Of a stretch of 7,407 nt of DNA, positions 1-5,569 are shown in pieces. The stretch's first letter is position 1. Every line of letters starts with the position of its first letter. The position numbers and the translations under genes were made by a program. The DNA lies in NCBI GenBank assembly GCA_021812735.1, contig JAKAMV010000505.1, forward strand, positions 1-7,407. Reading direction: 5' to 3'. A model generated the notes under the pieces. The model had not been told where the DNA came from, ran no database searches, and worked only from the letters and a program-made list of their open reading frames with translations. This DNA comes from Chloroflexota bacterium. GTDB lineage: Bacteria; Chloroflexota; Limnocylindria; Limnocylindrales; CSP1-4.

Positions 1-995
1 GCGAGGATCGGCCAGTGCCAGAGGTAGAGCGAGTAGCTGATCCTGCCCAGGAACCGCATCGCGCCCGCTCGCAGCACCGCCCCCGGCGACCCGCGGCGGT
101 CCCCGCTCGCCACGAGCGCCGCCGCCGCCGCGGTGGGGAGCAGCGCGTACAGGCCCGGGTAGGACAGGCTCGCGTCGAAGCGCAGCGCCGCGAAGGCGAG
201 CGCCGGCACGGCCGCCCACCCCAGCGCTGCGGCGAGGCGGCCGGGCAGGCGGCTGACCTGCGGGCTGGCGACCGCGAGCAGGCCGCCCGCGGCCAGCTGC
301 CAGGCGCGTGTCGGCAGGAGGTAGAACGCGAGCGGGCCCGCGATCTGCCCGACCTGCACGCAGGCGACCAGCGACGCGACGAGGACGGCGGCGATCGCGG
401 CGCCCGCCACCCGGCGCGGGGTGCCGCGCCACGTCGCCGCGACCAGGAGCGCCGGCCACAGCAGGTAGAACTGCTCCTCCACCGCGAGCGACCAGAACTG
501 GCGGAACGGCGAGAGCGCGCCGTTCGGGGCGAAGTAGTCCAGGTCGCCCGCGGCGAACCGGACGTTGACGAACGAGAGCGCGGAGGCGATCCCATCGCCG
601 CTGAAGCGGGACAGGTCCAGAGGGGAGACGAAGAACGGCATGGCGCACGCGGTGACCGCGATGGTCACCGCGGCGGCGGGCAGGATGCGGCGGGCGCGGC
701 GCGCGTAGAACGCCGGCAGGCTGATCCGGCCGTTCCGCTCGCGCTCGCGGACCAGGAGGCCCGTGATCAGGAACCCGGACAGGACGAAGAACACGTCCAC
801 GCCCACGAAGCCGCCCGGGAGCGGCAGGCCGGCGTGGTAGGCCACGACGAGCAGGATGGCGAGGCCGCGCAGCCCCTCGATGTCGGGCCGGAAGTCGGCC
901 GCGTCGGTACGGGGGCCCGCGGCTCGCCTCGGCGGCCCGGGGGCCGGACCCTGGCCCTCGGCTCGTGCCTCCCCCCTGGGCCAGAGTGTGTGCAC
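1..995 (-). CDS. Acyltransferase-3 family membrane O-acyltransferase (OafA/YrhL-like), 3'-truncated by window edge
   Basis: This is an integral membrane protein expected to transfer acyl groups (often acetyl) to a cell-surface carbohydrate or another exported acceptor; the acceptor cannot be told from sequence. About 331 residues are visible. After a Pro/Arg/Ala-rich N-terminal tail (residues 1-33) comes the family signature DIEGLRGLAILLVVAYHAG, with the expected catalytic His at residue 54. It is followed by GGFVGVDVFFVLSGFLIT, by FWSLAVEEQFYLLWP (Glu173-Glu174), and by SYSLYLWHWPIL at 320-331, where the window ends. Many hydrophobic helices lie between these motifs. The GTG start at 995 is the earliest possible, because an in-frame TGA lies just upstream. 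A GGAGG Shine-Dalgarno sequence (1005-1001) sits 5 nt before it. The protein probably continues for some tens of residues, or into a C-terminal SGNH domain if it is a long family member. The gene is divergent from the M23 peptidase gene. Family assignment is firm; the substrate is unknown. Confidence 0.93.
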   Translation of the reverse strand, partial: MHTLWPRGEARAEGQGPAPGPPRRAAGPRTDAADFRPDIEGLRGLAILLVVAYHAGLPLPGGFVGVDVFFVLSGFLITGLLVRERERNGRISLPAFYARRARRILPAAAVTIAVTACAMPFFVSPLDLSRFSGDGIASALSFVNVRFAAGDLDYFAPNGALSPFRQFWSLAVEEQFYLLWPALLVAATWRGTPRRVAGAAIAAVLVASLVACVQVGQIAGPLAFYLLPTRAWQLAAGGLLAVASPQVSRLPGRLAAALGWAAVPALAFAALRFDASLSYPGLYALLPTAAAAALVASGDRRGSPGAVLRAGAMRFLGRISYSLYLWHWPIL

Positions 996-999
996 GCCG

Positions 1000-1005
1000 C
1001 CCTCC
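1000..1005 (-). promoter_or_regulatory. Shine-Dalgarno site deciding the acyltransferase GTG start
   Basis: On the minus strand the sequence GGAGGG is followed by CGGC and then GTG at 995. The five-base spacing is near optimal. It supports this GTG as the true start even though the first 33 residues are not part of the conserved domain. Confidence 0.65.
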
Positions 1006-1167
1006 GCTGCCCTGGCCTGCCGTCAACCGCGTCGCGCCGCTGACGGGTCCGAGGCCGGCCCCGCCCCGCTCGCGTGCAGTGTGGACGACGCCAGCAGCCG
1101 GCGTCGAGCCGTTTCCCGCGCGCGGGGCGTGCCGCGCGCCAGCCGGGCAAGGTCGGCCCGGCTCGGG

Positions 1168-1173
1168 CACACT
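1168..1173 (+). promoter_or_regulatory. Candidate -10 element of the M23 peptidase, suggesting a leaderless transcript
   Basis: The hexamer CACACT (consensus TAnnnT with the first base changed) is followed by exactly 6 nt and then the ATG at 1180. If it is a -10 element, transcription would begin at or next to the A of ATG. There is no Shine-Dalgarno sequence in front of this ATG, which fits a leaderless message. The call rests on one imperfect hexamer. Confidence 0.3.
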
Positions 1174-1179
1174 GCGGCG

Positions 1180-2091
1180 ATGCGCCAGCACGCCCACCCC
1201 ATGCGCCGTCCCAACCGGCGCCGGCGCCTCGGGACGGCCGTCTTCCTGACCGCGCTGGCGCTGGCCGCGGCGGGGCTCGCGTGGCGCCCGCTCGGGCCGA
1301 GCGCCGGGCTGACCGCCGGCACGAACCAGGCATTGGCGCAGGAGGCGACGGGTTCAGCCCTGGCGAGCGCGGCGGCGCCCTCCGCCTCGCCGGCGCCGAC
1401 GCCCGCGCCTCAGGACCAGCTGTCCGCCGCCGATGCCGCAGCCGCCCGCCTCGCCCCCGCGCACGTCGCGCTCGACGCTTGGCCGGCTCCGATCCCGGAG
1501 CCGCCGGCCTCGCTCACCGGCTACGTCTGGCCGATCGCGCACCCGCGGCTCACGCTGCCCTTCGGCCCCACGTCATGGGGAACGCGCGTCGTGGACGGCA
1601 AGCTGTTCCACGACGGGGTGGACCTCGCCACGTTCTGCGGCGACCGGATCGTCGCGGCCCACGACGGCGTCGTCCTGGCCGCCGGCCGGCAGTTCGACAA
1701 CTTCATCGGCTGGGTGGGCAGCCTCGACGCCTACTACCGTCTGCTCGACGCCAAGCAGATGTGGAACGACCTGCCGATCGTGGTGATCATCGACGACGGC
1801 AACACCTACCGCAGCGTCTACGCCCACTTCTGGAAGGTGGTGGTGCACGCGGGCGAGCAGGTCCACGCGGGGCAGCTGATCGGCTACGAGGGCATGAGCG
1901 GCCACGCCACCGGCTGCCACCTCCACTACGGGCTGTTCTCGCCGTACGAGACCGCCACGTTCGGGATCGATCCCAAGGTGGCGAGGAGCCTGCGGCTGCC
2001 GACGCTGGAGATCGCCAGAGTGGACCCGCTGCTGGTGCTGCCGTACCGCAAGGGGATCTCGGGCCCGGAGACGAACCTCGGCAGCGGCTGA
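1180..2091 (+). CDS. Secreted M23-family (LytM/lysostaphin-type) zinc metallopeptidase
   Basis: This is a predicted exported peptidoglycan endopeptidase or related murein-binding protein of 303 residues. An Arg-rich N-terminus and hydrophobic stretch (about 17-35) form an export signal or membrane anchor, with a possible cleavage site near ALAQ (51-54). A low-complexity Ala/Ser/Pro linker follows (about 55-110). The M23 domain spans about 114-285. Visible zinc ligands are His144 and Asp148 (FHDGVDLA) and His249 (CHLHYG); catalytic His216 is in VYAHF and His247 is in the HLH motif, so the site is complete. Cys153 and Cys246 flank the site and could form a disulfide. A segment of roughly 25 residues (about 172-198, rich in Trp, Tyr and Asp) lengthens the usual loop before the VVIIDDGN strand. 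The open frame extends upstream to 856, but that part is antisense to the acyltransferase. ATG 1180 is chosen because of the export signal; ATG 1201 is an alternative. The gene converges with the HD gene. Confidence 0.92.
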   Translation: MRQHAHPMRRPNRRRRLGTAVFLTALALAAAGLAWRPLGPSAGLTAGTNQALAQEATGSALASAAAPSASPAPTPAPQDQLSAADAAAARLAPAHVALDAWPAPIPEPPASLTGYVWPIAHPRLTLPFGPTSWGTRVVDGKLFHDGVDLATFCGDRIVAAHDGVVLAAGRQFDNFIGWVGSLDAYYRLLDAKQMWNDLPIVVIIDDGNTYRSVYAHFWKVVVHAGEQVHAGQLIGYEGMSGHATGCHLHYGLFSPYETATFGIDPKVARSLRLPTLEIARVDPLLVLPYRKGISGPETNLGSG

Positions 2092-2144
2092 GGCGGGGCG
2101 GGCCGGGCGCCGCGCCGAGCGCCCCGTCAGCCCGGGCGCCCCCG
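2092..2144. terminator. Convergent 3' junction with GC hairpin, possible bidirectional terminator
   Basis: The 53 bp between the stop codons of the M23 gene and the oppositely oriented HD gene contain GGGCGC (2105-2110) and GCGCCC (2119-2124) around an 8-nt loop. There is no T tract on either strand, so intrinsic termination is not assured. Position between convergent genes is the main argument. Confidence 0.3.
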
Positions 2145-2152
2145 TCAGCCCG
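2119..2152. repeat. Short tandem direct repeat overlapping the HD gene stop codon
   Basis: On the plus strand GCGCCCCGTCAGCCCG (2119-2134) is followed after one base by GCGCCCCCGTCAGCCCG (2136-2152). The copies differ by one C. The second copy contains the TGA stop of the HD gene (complement of 2145-2147), so the last codons and stop are duplicated just downstream. It looks like a local slippage or duplication event. Confidence 0.6.
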
Positions 2153-3605
2153 AGTGCCGGTAGCGCCGACCCACCAGCGACCACGCTGGGATCCGCGCGA
2201 GGGCGTCGTCCAGGCTGGGCCCGGGGCCGCCGTCCCGCCGCTCGATGGCGAGGGTCGGGGGCTTGCCGGCGCCCGGCCGCGCGTCCACCCCGGTCAGGTC
2301 CAGGGTCTCGCGCCCCGGCTCGGCCTCGCCCAGCTCCGCGAGCAGCGCGGCGGGCCAGTCCGGCGTCGGCCCGTCGGCGGTGACCTCGCGCTCAAGATGC
2401 CACCGCGGCCGCCGGAGCAGGATCGCCCGCCAGCCGGCCGCCACCTCGGGCCGCACGCAGCCGTCGCCCGGCACGGGCGCGTCGCACAGGTGCTCGCCGC
2501 GGGTCCACAGGGCCGCCTGGTGCAGCAGCGCGTACTCGTCGAGGTCCGCGAACGCGGCCAGCCGGTCGGCGGGCGACCCGGGCCCGAACACGGCCTCGAT
2601 GGACGGCACGAAGACCTCGGCCAGGTCCAGGTCGATGGCCCGGACCGTCCGGTGGAGGTACACGTGGCGGTACATGAACAGCCGCGCGGTGAGGAACATC
2701 TCCAGGGCACCCAGCCCGGATTCGTACAGCGTCAGGCCCCGTTCCGAGATGAACGCGTACCGCCGCAGGCGCTCGGCGTCCACCGGGCCCATCGACACGC
2801 CGGTGAGGTAGGCGTCGCGGCGGACGTAGTCGAGGTTGTCCACCGTGAACACGCCCGAGAGCAGTGGCTGGAGCGTGCGCACCCAGCCGGGCACCGTGGG
2901 GTCCGGGATCGGCGGCTTGGAGATGAGCACCGACACCCAGCGCGGGTCGATGGCCTCGTCGTCGGCGAAGCGGTCGCGCTCGGGGACGGAGCCGGGCGCC
3001 CGCCGGAGGGCGGTGATCAGCGGGCCCAGCTCGCGTTCGATGATGAGCTGGCTGAGGTCCTCGTGGCTCAGGGTCTTGGCGCCCGGCCGCCGCGGGTCCG
3101 CTGGCGCGGTGAAGCGGGCCAGGAACCGGTCGTCGAAGAAGTGGGCGAAGGGCCCGTGCCCCACGTCGTGGAGCAGGCCCGCCACGCGCAGCGTCTCGAC
3201 CACCAGCCCCTCGGACGGGATGGGCTCGCCCGGCGCGAGGCCGGGCAGCGACGCGGCCAGCGACGGGTACAGGGAACGCGCCCAGAGGCCCGCCTCGTGC
3301 ATCACGCCCAGGCCGTGGGTGAACCGGGAGTGCTCCGCGGTGGGGAACACCCAGCGCGCGCTCTGGAGCTGGCTGATCCGCCGCAGGCGCTGGACCCACG
3401 CCGTGTCGAGCAGGTCGTCCTCGGCGACCGTCTCGGTGTGGAGCCCGGCGGCGTGCGCGTCGTGCGGCGTCAGCCGCTTGGTGAGCTCGACATAGCCGTG
3501 GATCGGGTCGCTGATCAGGTTGACCGCGGCGAACGGGGGTCGGCGGCCGGGCGCGACCGGCCCGCCGCCGCTCAGGGGATGCGCACCCGCTTCTCGGCCG
3601 TCCAC
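2145..3605 (-). CDS. SAMHD1-like HD-domain phosphohydrolase (putative dNTPase or nucleotide phosphohydrolase)
   Basis: This is a cytoplasmic metal-dependent phosphohydrolase of 486 residues from the first possible start. The HD domain begins near residue 29 (ISDPIHGYVEL). By motif alignment with human SAMHD1, the metal ligands are His97 (FTHGLGV), His146-Asp147 (LLHDVGHGPFAH) and Asp256 (VDNLDYVRRD). His150, His155 and Asp158 (HFFDDRF), Tyr260 and Asp264 also match, so the active site is complete. Relatives hydrolyse dNTPs, often with nucleotide-controlled oligomerisation, but which nucleotide this one uses is unknown. The region after about residue 330 is less recognisable and includes a Pro/Gly-rich tail. 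The GTG at 3605 is the only standard start in frame; it overlaps the CAP gene's end by 34 nt, has no visible Shine-Dalgarno sequence, and adds about 28 weakly conserved residues. Translation may depend on ribosomes arriving from the CAP gene. It converges with the M23 gene. Confidence 0.9.
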   Translation of the reverse strand: MDGREAGAHPLSGGGPVAPGRRPPFAAVNLISDPIHGYVELTKRLTPHDAHAAGLHTETVAEDDLLDTAWVQRLRRISQLQSARWVFPTAEHSRFTHGLGVMHEAGLWARSLYPSLAASLPGLAPGEPIPSEGLVVETLRVAGLLHDVGHGPFAHFFDDRFLARFTAPADPRRPGAKTLSHEDLSQLIIERELGPLITALRRAPGSVPERDRFADDEAIDPRWVSVLISKPPIPDPTVPGWVRTLQPLLSGVFTVDNLDYVRRDAYLTGVSMGPVDAERLRRYAFISERGLTLYESGLGALEMFLTARLFMYRHVYLHRTVRAIDLDLAEVFVPSIEAVFGPGSPADRLAAFADLDEYALLHQAALWTRGEHLCDAPVPGDGCVRPEVAAGWRAILLRRPRWHLEREVTADGPTPDWPAALLAELGEAEPGRETLDLTGVDARPGAGKPPTLAIERRDGGPGPSLDDALARIPAWSLVGRRYRHSG

Positions 3606-4435
3606 GCGGAGAGGTTACCGCGACGGTCCACGGCCTGGACGCGGAACGAGTAGGTGGCCCCGGGCGTCCGGTGCGTCAGCCCGAGCCAGGTCATGGTGGT
3701 CCGGCTGCGGATCAGGCGCCACGCGCCGCCGTTGACGCGGTACTCCACGTTGAACCCCGCCAGCCCCGCGGTGTGCGTCTGGAGCAGGGGGTCCGAGCCG
3801 GACCAGCGAAACGTGACCGACGTGCCGCTGCGGGTCAGGGTGCCGTTCCGGGCGACCGGCGGGGTGTGGTCCGCGGATTCGCTGAACAGCATCGAGGCCC
3901 AGGTGGACCCGTCGCTCGCCCGGGCGATGCCGATCCCGATGTAGTTGAGGGTGCCGGAGAACAGGATCGCGTGGTGCTCGGGGCTGGCCTTCCACATGCC
4001 GTAGAGGTTGGCCGCCGCCGGCGAGCCCCAGGCGTACGAGGTCTCGCCGATGGTCTCGCCGAACGAGAGCCAGTCGATCCCGTGCGCGGTCAGCGCGGCG
4101 CCGGGATCCCCTCCCGCCGCCTGGTGCGAGAGCGTGCGCGAGGCCGCCAGGGCCGCGGCCCGCCCGGTGGCGATCGCCTGGAGTGCGGGCCACGAGCGCA
4201 GGGGCCGCAGGCCCGCCGTCCCGCGATCCCGGTTGAGCCAGCCCAGGATGCTGGTCGCCATCGAGGCGGGGGTGGGCGAGGCGAGGGTGCTGGTGGGGCT
4301 TTCGGACGGCGCCGTGGCCGCGCCGAGCGCCGGGCTGGCCGCCAGGAGGCTCAGCAGCAGAGACAGGGTGAGCGTTGCCGCAAGGTGTCCGCGACGCGGC
4401 GCGAACGGGCGGCGCAGGCCGAGTGCGTCGATCAT
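3572..4435 (-). CDS. Secreted CAP-domain (SCP/PR1-like) protein with C-terminal fibronectin type III-like domain
   Basis: This is a predicted exported protein of 287 residues. An Arg-containing N-terminus and hydrophobic core (about 18-33) end in an SPALGA signal-peptidase-like site (34-39), followed by a Ser/Thr/Pro linker. The CAP domain covers about 60-188: ILGWLNRDRG, candidate cavity residues His104 (LSHQ) and Glu127 (FGETIG), His154-His155 (SPEHHAILFSG) and NYIGIGIA. Residues about 192-285 resemble one fibronectin type III domain, with VTFRWSGSD, FNVEYRVNGG and YSFRVQAVDRRGNLSAW. Bacterial CAP proteins have varied and mostly unproven roles in wall or ligand binding; no enzymatic activity can be claimed. 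ATG 4435 is chosen because GGAGG lies just before it, though only 3 nt away. TTG 4471 and ATG 4450 lie in frame upstream but lack such a site. The 3' end overlaps the HD gene start. Confidence 0.88.
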   Translation of the reverse strand: MIDALGLRRPFAPRRGHLAATLTLSLLLSLLAASPALGAATAPSESPTSTLASPTPASMATSILGWLNRDRGTAGLRPLRSWPALQAIATGRAAALAASRTLSHQAAGGDPGAALTAHGIDWLSFGETIGETSYAWGSPAAANLYGMWKASPEHHAILFSGTLNYIGIGIARASDGSTWASMLFSESADHTPPVARNGTLTRSGTSVTFRWSGSDPLLQTHTAGLAGFNVEYRVNGGAWRLIRSRTTMTWLGLTHRTPGATYSFRVQAVDRRGNLSAWTAEKRVRIP

Positions 4436-4437
4436 GA

Positions 4438-4443
4438 CCCTCC
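4438..4443 (-). promoter_or_regulatory. Shine-Dalgarno site of the CAP gene
   Basis: GGAGGG on the minus strand is separated by TC from the ATG at 4435. The spacing is short but it is the only convincing site among the three in-frame starts, so it decides the start choice. Confidence 0.5.
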
Positions 4444-4483
4444 GAGGCATCGGGGTGGTGCGAGGTGTCAACGGGCGTGCGCC

Positions 4484-4489
4484 AGACTA
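4484..4489 (-). promoter_or_regulatory. Candidate -10 element of the CAP-HD pair
   Basis: TAGTCT on the minus strand fits TAnnnT and lies in the 99-bp gap between the WYL stop and the CAP start. It would start a transcript near 4476 with a leader of about 40 nt containing the GGAGGG site. No matching -35 is seen. A TTGACA lies downstream of it (4471-4466) and does not have a -10 at the right distance. Confidence 0.35.
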
Positions 4490-4534
4490 CCCCACTGCCG
4501 CGATCGGGTCCGCTTTGCCACCCCTCCCGGGCCG

Positions 4535-5548
4535 TCAGCGCGAGTACTGCGCCGCGGCCCGCGCATGCGTGGCCGCCACGTCCTCTCGGAGCGACGCCGG
4601 GGCGATCACCTCCACGTCCTCGCCCCAGGACAGGATCCAGAGCCGGATCTCGACCGTCCCGGCGAGGGTCGCCCGCCACTCCAGCCCGCCGCCGGCCAGG
4701 GTCCGGACCCGCTGGGACGGGTGCCAGACCGCCTCCCGCACCCGGGCGGCCACGGACGGCGCGAACCGCAGCGCGACCTCGGTCGCCGGCTGGTCCCAGA
4801 TGATGTCCCAGGCCGGGCGCAGCGCGGCCGCCAGTTCGCGCGGCTCGGGCGCCTCGAACCGGCGGGGCGTGAGCGACAGGTCGAGGATCCGCTCCACCTT
4901 GAACGTTCGCAGGGCGCCGCGCCCCTCGTCGAAGCCGATCAGGTACAGCGCGTGCGTTGCCAGCGACGGCTCGAGCAGGTACGGCCGGACCTCGCGCCAC
5001 TCCGGCTCGCGGTCGCCGTCGTACCCGGCCGGGGCGTACTGGAAGCGGACCGCCCGCTGCTCCGCCCAGGCTCGGGTCAGATCCTCCACGCGCCGGTTGT
5101 AGGCTTCGTCGGTGCGGCGCTCGGCCATCTCGTCAAGCGTGCGCTCGACGTGGCCGTGCATCGCGTCCGGCAGTCCCTCCTCGAGCTTGCTGAACGCGGA
5201 GGCGAGGGTGGGGTCGTAGCGGTCCGCGTACCGCGTCATCAGCCGCGCGGCGAGGAAGACGGCCATCGCCTCCGGCAGCGTGAGCCGCAGGGCCGGGAGG
5301 AACGCGCCGGCCTCCACGCCCCACCGACCGCCCTCGCTCCAGACGGGGACCCGCATCTCGTCCTGGAGTGCCCTGAGGTCGCGGTAGACGGTCCGCTCCG
5401 ACATGCCCGTGCGGCGGGCGATCTCCTTGGGCGTGACGCCGCCCTCGCCGTGGGCGTGGAGGACGCGCAGGACGGACAGGAGGCGGGCCAGCCGATCCCG
5501 CTTGCCCTCGATCCGCTCGCCCTCGGGCACGTTGTCGCCAGCCGCCAT
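4535..5548 (-). CDS. WYL-domain transcriptional regulator (HTH_11-WYL-WCX architecture)
   Basis: This is a cytoplasmic DNA-binding regulator of 337 residues. An N-terminal winged helix-turn-helix covers about 17-78, with the recognition helix in TPKEIARRTGMSERTVYRDLRAL. A helical linker region follows. The WYL domain is at about 150-225 (VRFQY, VRPYLLEP, LYLIGFD, LRTFKVERI) and a WCX-like C-terminal domain at about 250-335. WYL domains are thought to sense ligands such as nucleic acid or nucleotides and occur in DNA-damage and defence regulators, but many have unknown targets. The name-giving Trp is replaced: the motif reads Leu201-Tyr202-Leu203. The ATG at 5548 has AGGAGG (5559-5554) at a 5-nt spacing. 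The gene begins 21 nt after the membrane protein stop in the same direction, which suggests cotranscription. Family is certain; regulated genes and ligand are unknown. Confidence 0.93.
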   Translation of the reverse strand: MAAGDNVPEGERIEGKRDRLARLLSVLRVLHAHGEGGVTPKEIARRTGMSERTVYRDLRALQDEMRVPVWSEGGRWGVEAGAFLPALRLTLPEAMAVFLAARLMTRYADRYDPTLASAFSKLEEGLPDAMHGHVERTLDEMAERRTDEAYNRRVEDLTRAWAEQRAVRFQYAPAGYDGDREPEWREVRPYLLEPSLATHALYLIGFDEGRGALRTFKVERILDLSLTPRRFEAPEPRELAAALRPAWDIIWDQPATEVALRFAPSVAARVREAVWHPSQRVRTLAGGGLEWRATLAGTVEIRLWILSWGEDVEVIAPASLREDVAATHARAAAQYSR

Positions 5549-5553
5549 GACTC

Positions 5554-5559
5554 CCTCCT
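5554..5559 (-). promoter_or_regulatory. Strong Shine-Dalgarno site of the WYL regulator
   Basis: AGGAGG on the minus strand is followed by GAGTC and ATG. This is the strongest ribosome binding site in the window. It lies in the 21-nt gap after the membrane protein gene, so the regulator can be translated from a shared message. Confidence 0.75.
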
Positions 5560-5569
5560 CGACCGCTCG

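Larger units (their letters stand above)
996..1179. promoter_or_regulatory. Divergent intergenic region between acyltransferase and M23 peptidase
   Basis: This 184-bp spacer must hold the promoters of both divergent genes. A 7-bp inverted repeat, CGACGCC (1086-1092) and GGCGTCG (1100-1106) with a 7-nt loop, and a perfect 12-bp palindrome CCCGCGCGCGGG (1115-1126) are visible and could be operators or simply GC-rich coincidence. A CACACT hexamer occurs on the minus strand at 1084-1079, pointing to the acyltransferase, and on the plus strand at 1168-1173, pointing to the peptidase. No good -35 element is seen for either. Confidence 0.35.

Noticed and set aside
15..1043. A 342-codon open frame on the plus strand
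   Set aside because: It is the codon-aligned antisense of the acyltransferase. The minus strand shows clear family motifs while this frame shows only charged low-complexity sequence.
856..1179. Upstream extension of the M23 frame
   Set aside because: The extra residues look non-coding, overlap the opposite-strand acyltransferase and would bury the export signal inside the protein.
1074..3653. An 859-codon open frame on the plus strand
   Set aside because: It runs through the M23 gene out of frame and antisense to the whole HD gene. Its translation is Arg/Gly/Ala/Pro-rich with no domain, as expected for a shadow frame in very GC-rich DNA.
4466..4471. TTGACA on the minus strand as a -35 box for the CAP gene
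   Set aside because: The position 16-18 nt downstream has no -10-like hexamer, and a promoter there would start transcription at or inside the coding start. TAGTCT at 4489-4484 is a better promoter candidate.
4436..4471. TTG 4471 or ATG 4450 as the CAP start
   Set aside because: Neither has a Shine-Dalgarno site, and the later ATG at 4435 follows GGAGG and gives a normal signal peptide.
3615..5102. Long open frames on both strands across the CAP and WYL genes
   Set aside because: They are out-of-frame shadows; the CAP and WYL frames contain recognisable domains and better starts.
2145..5548. WYL regulator plus HD hydrolase as an anti-phage defence cassette
   Set aside because: The two genes are separated by a secreted CAP gene with its own likely promoter, and no nuclease, helicase, toxin or cyclic-nucleotide synthase is nearby. 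The association is not supported.
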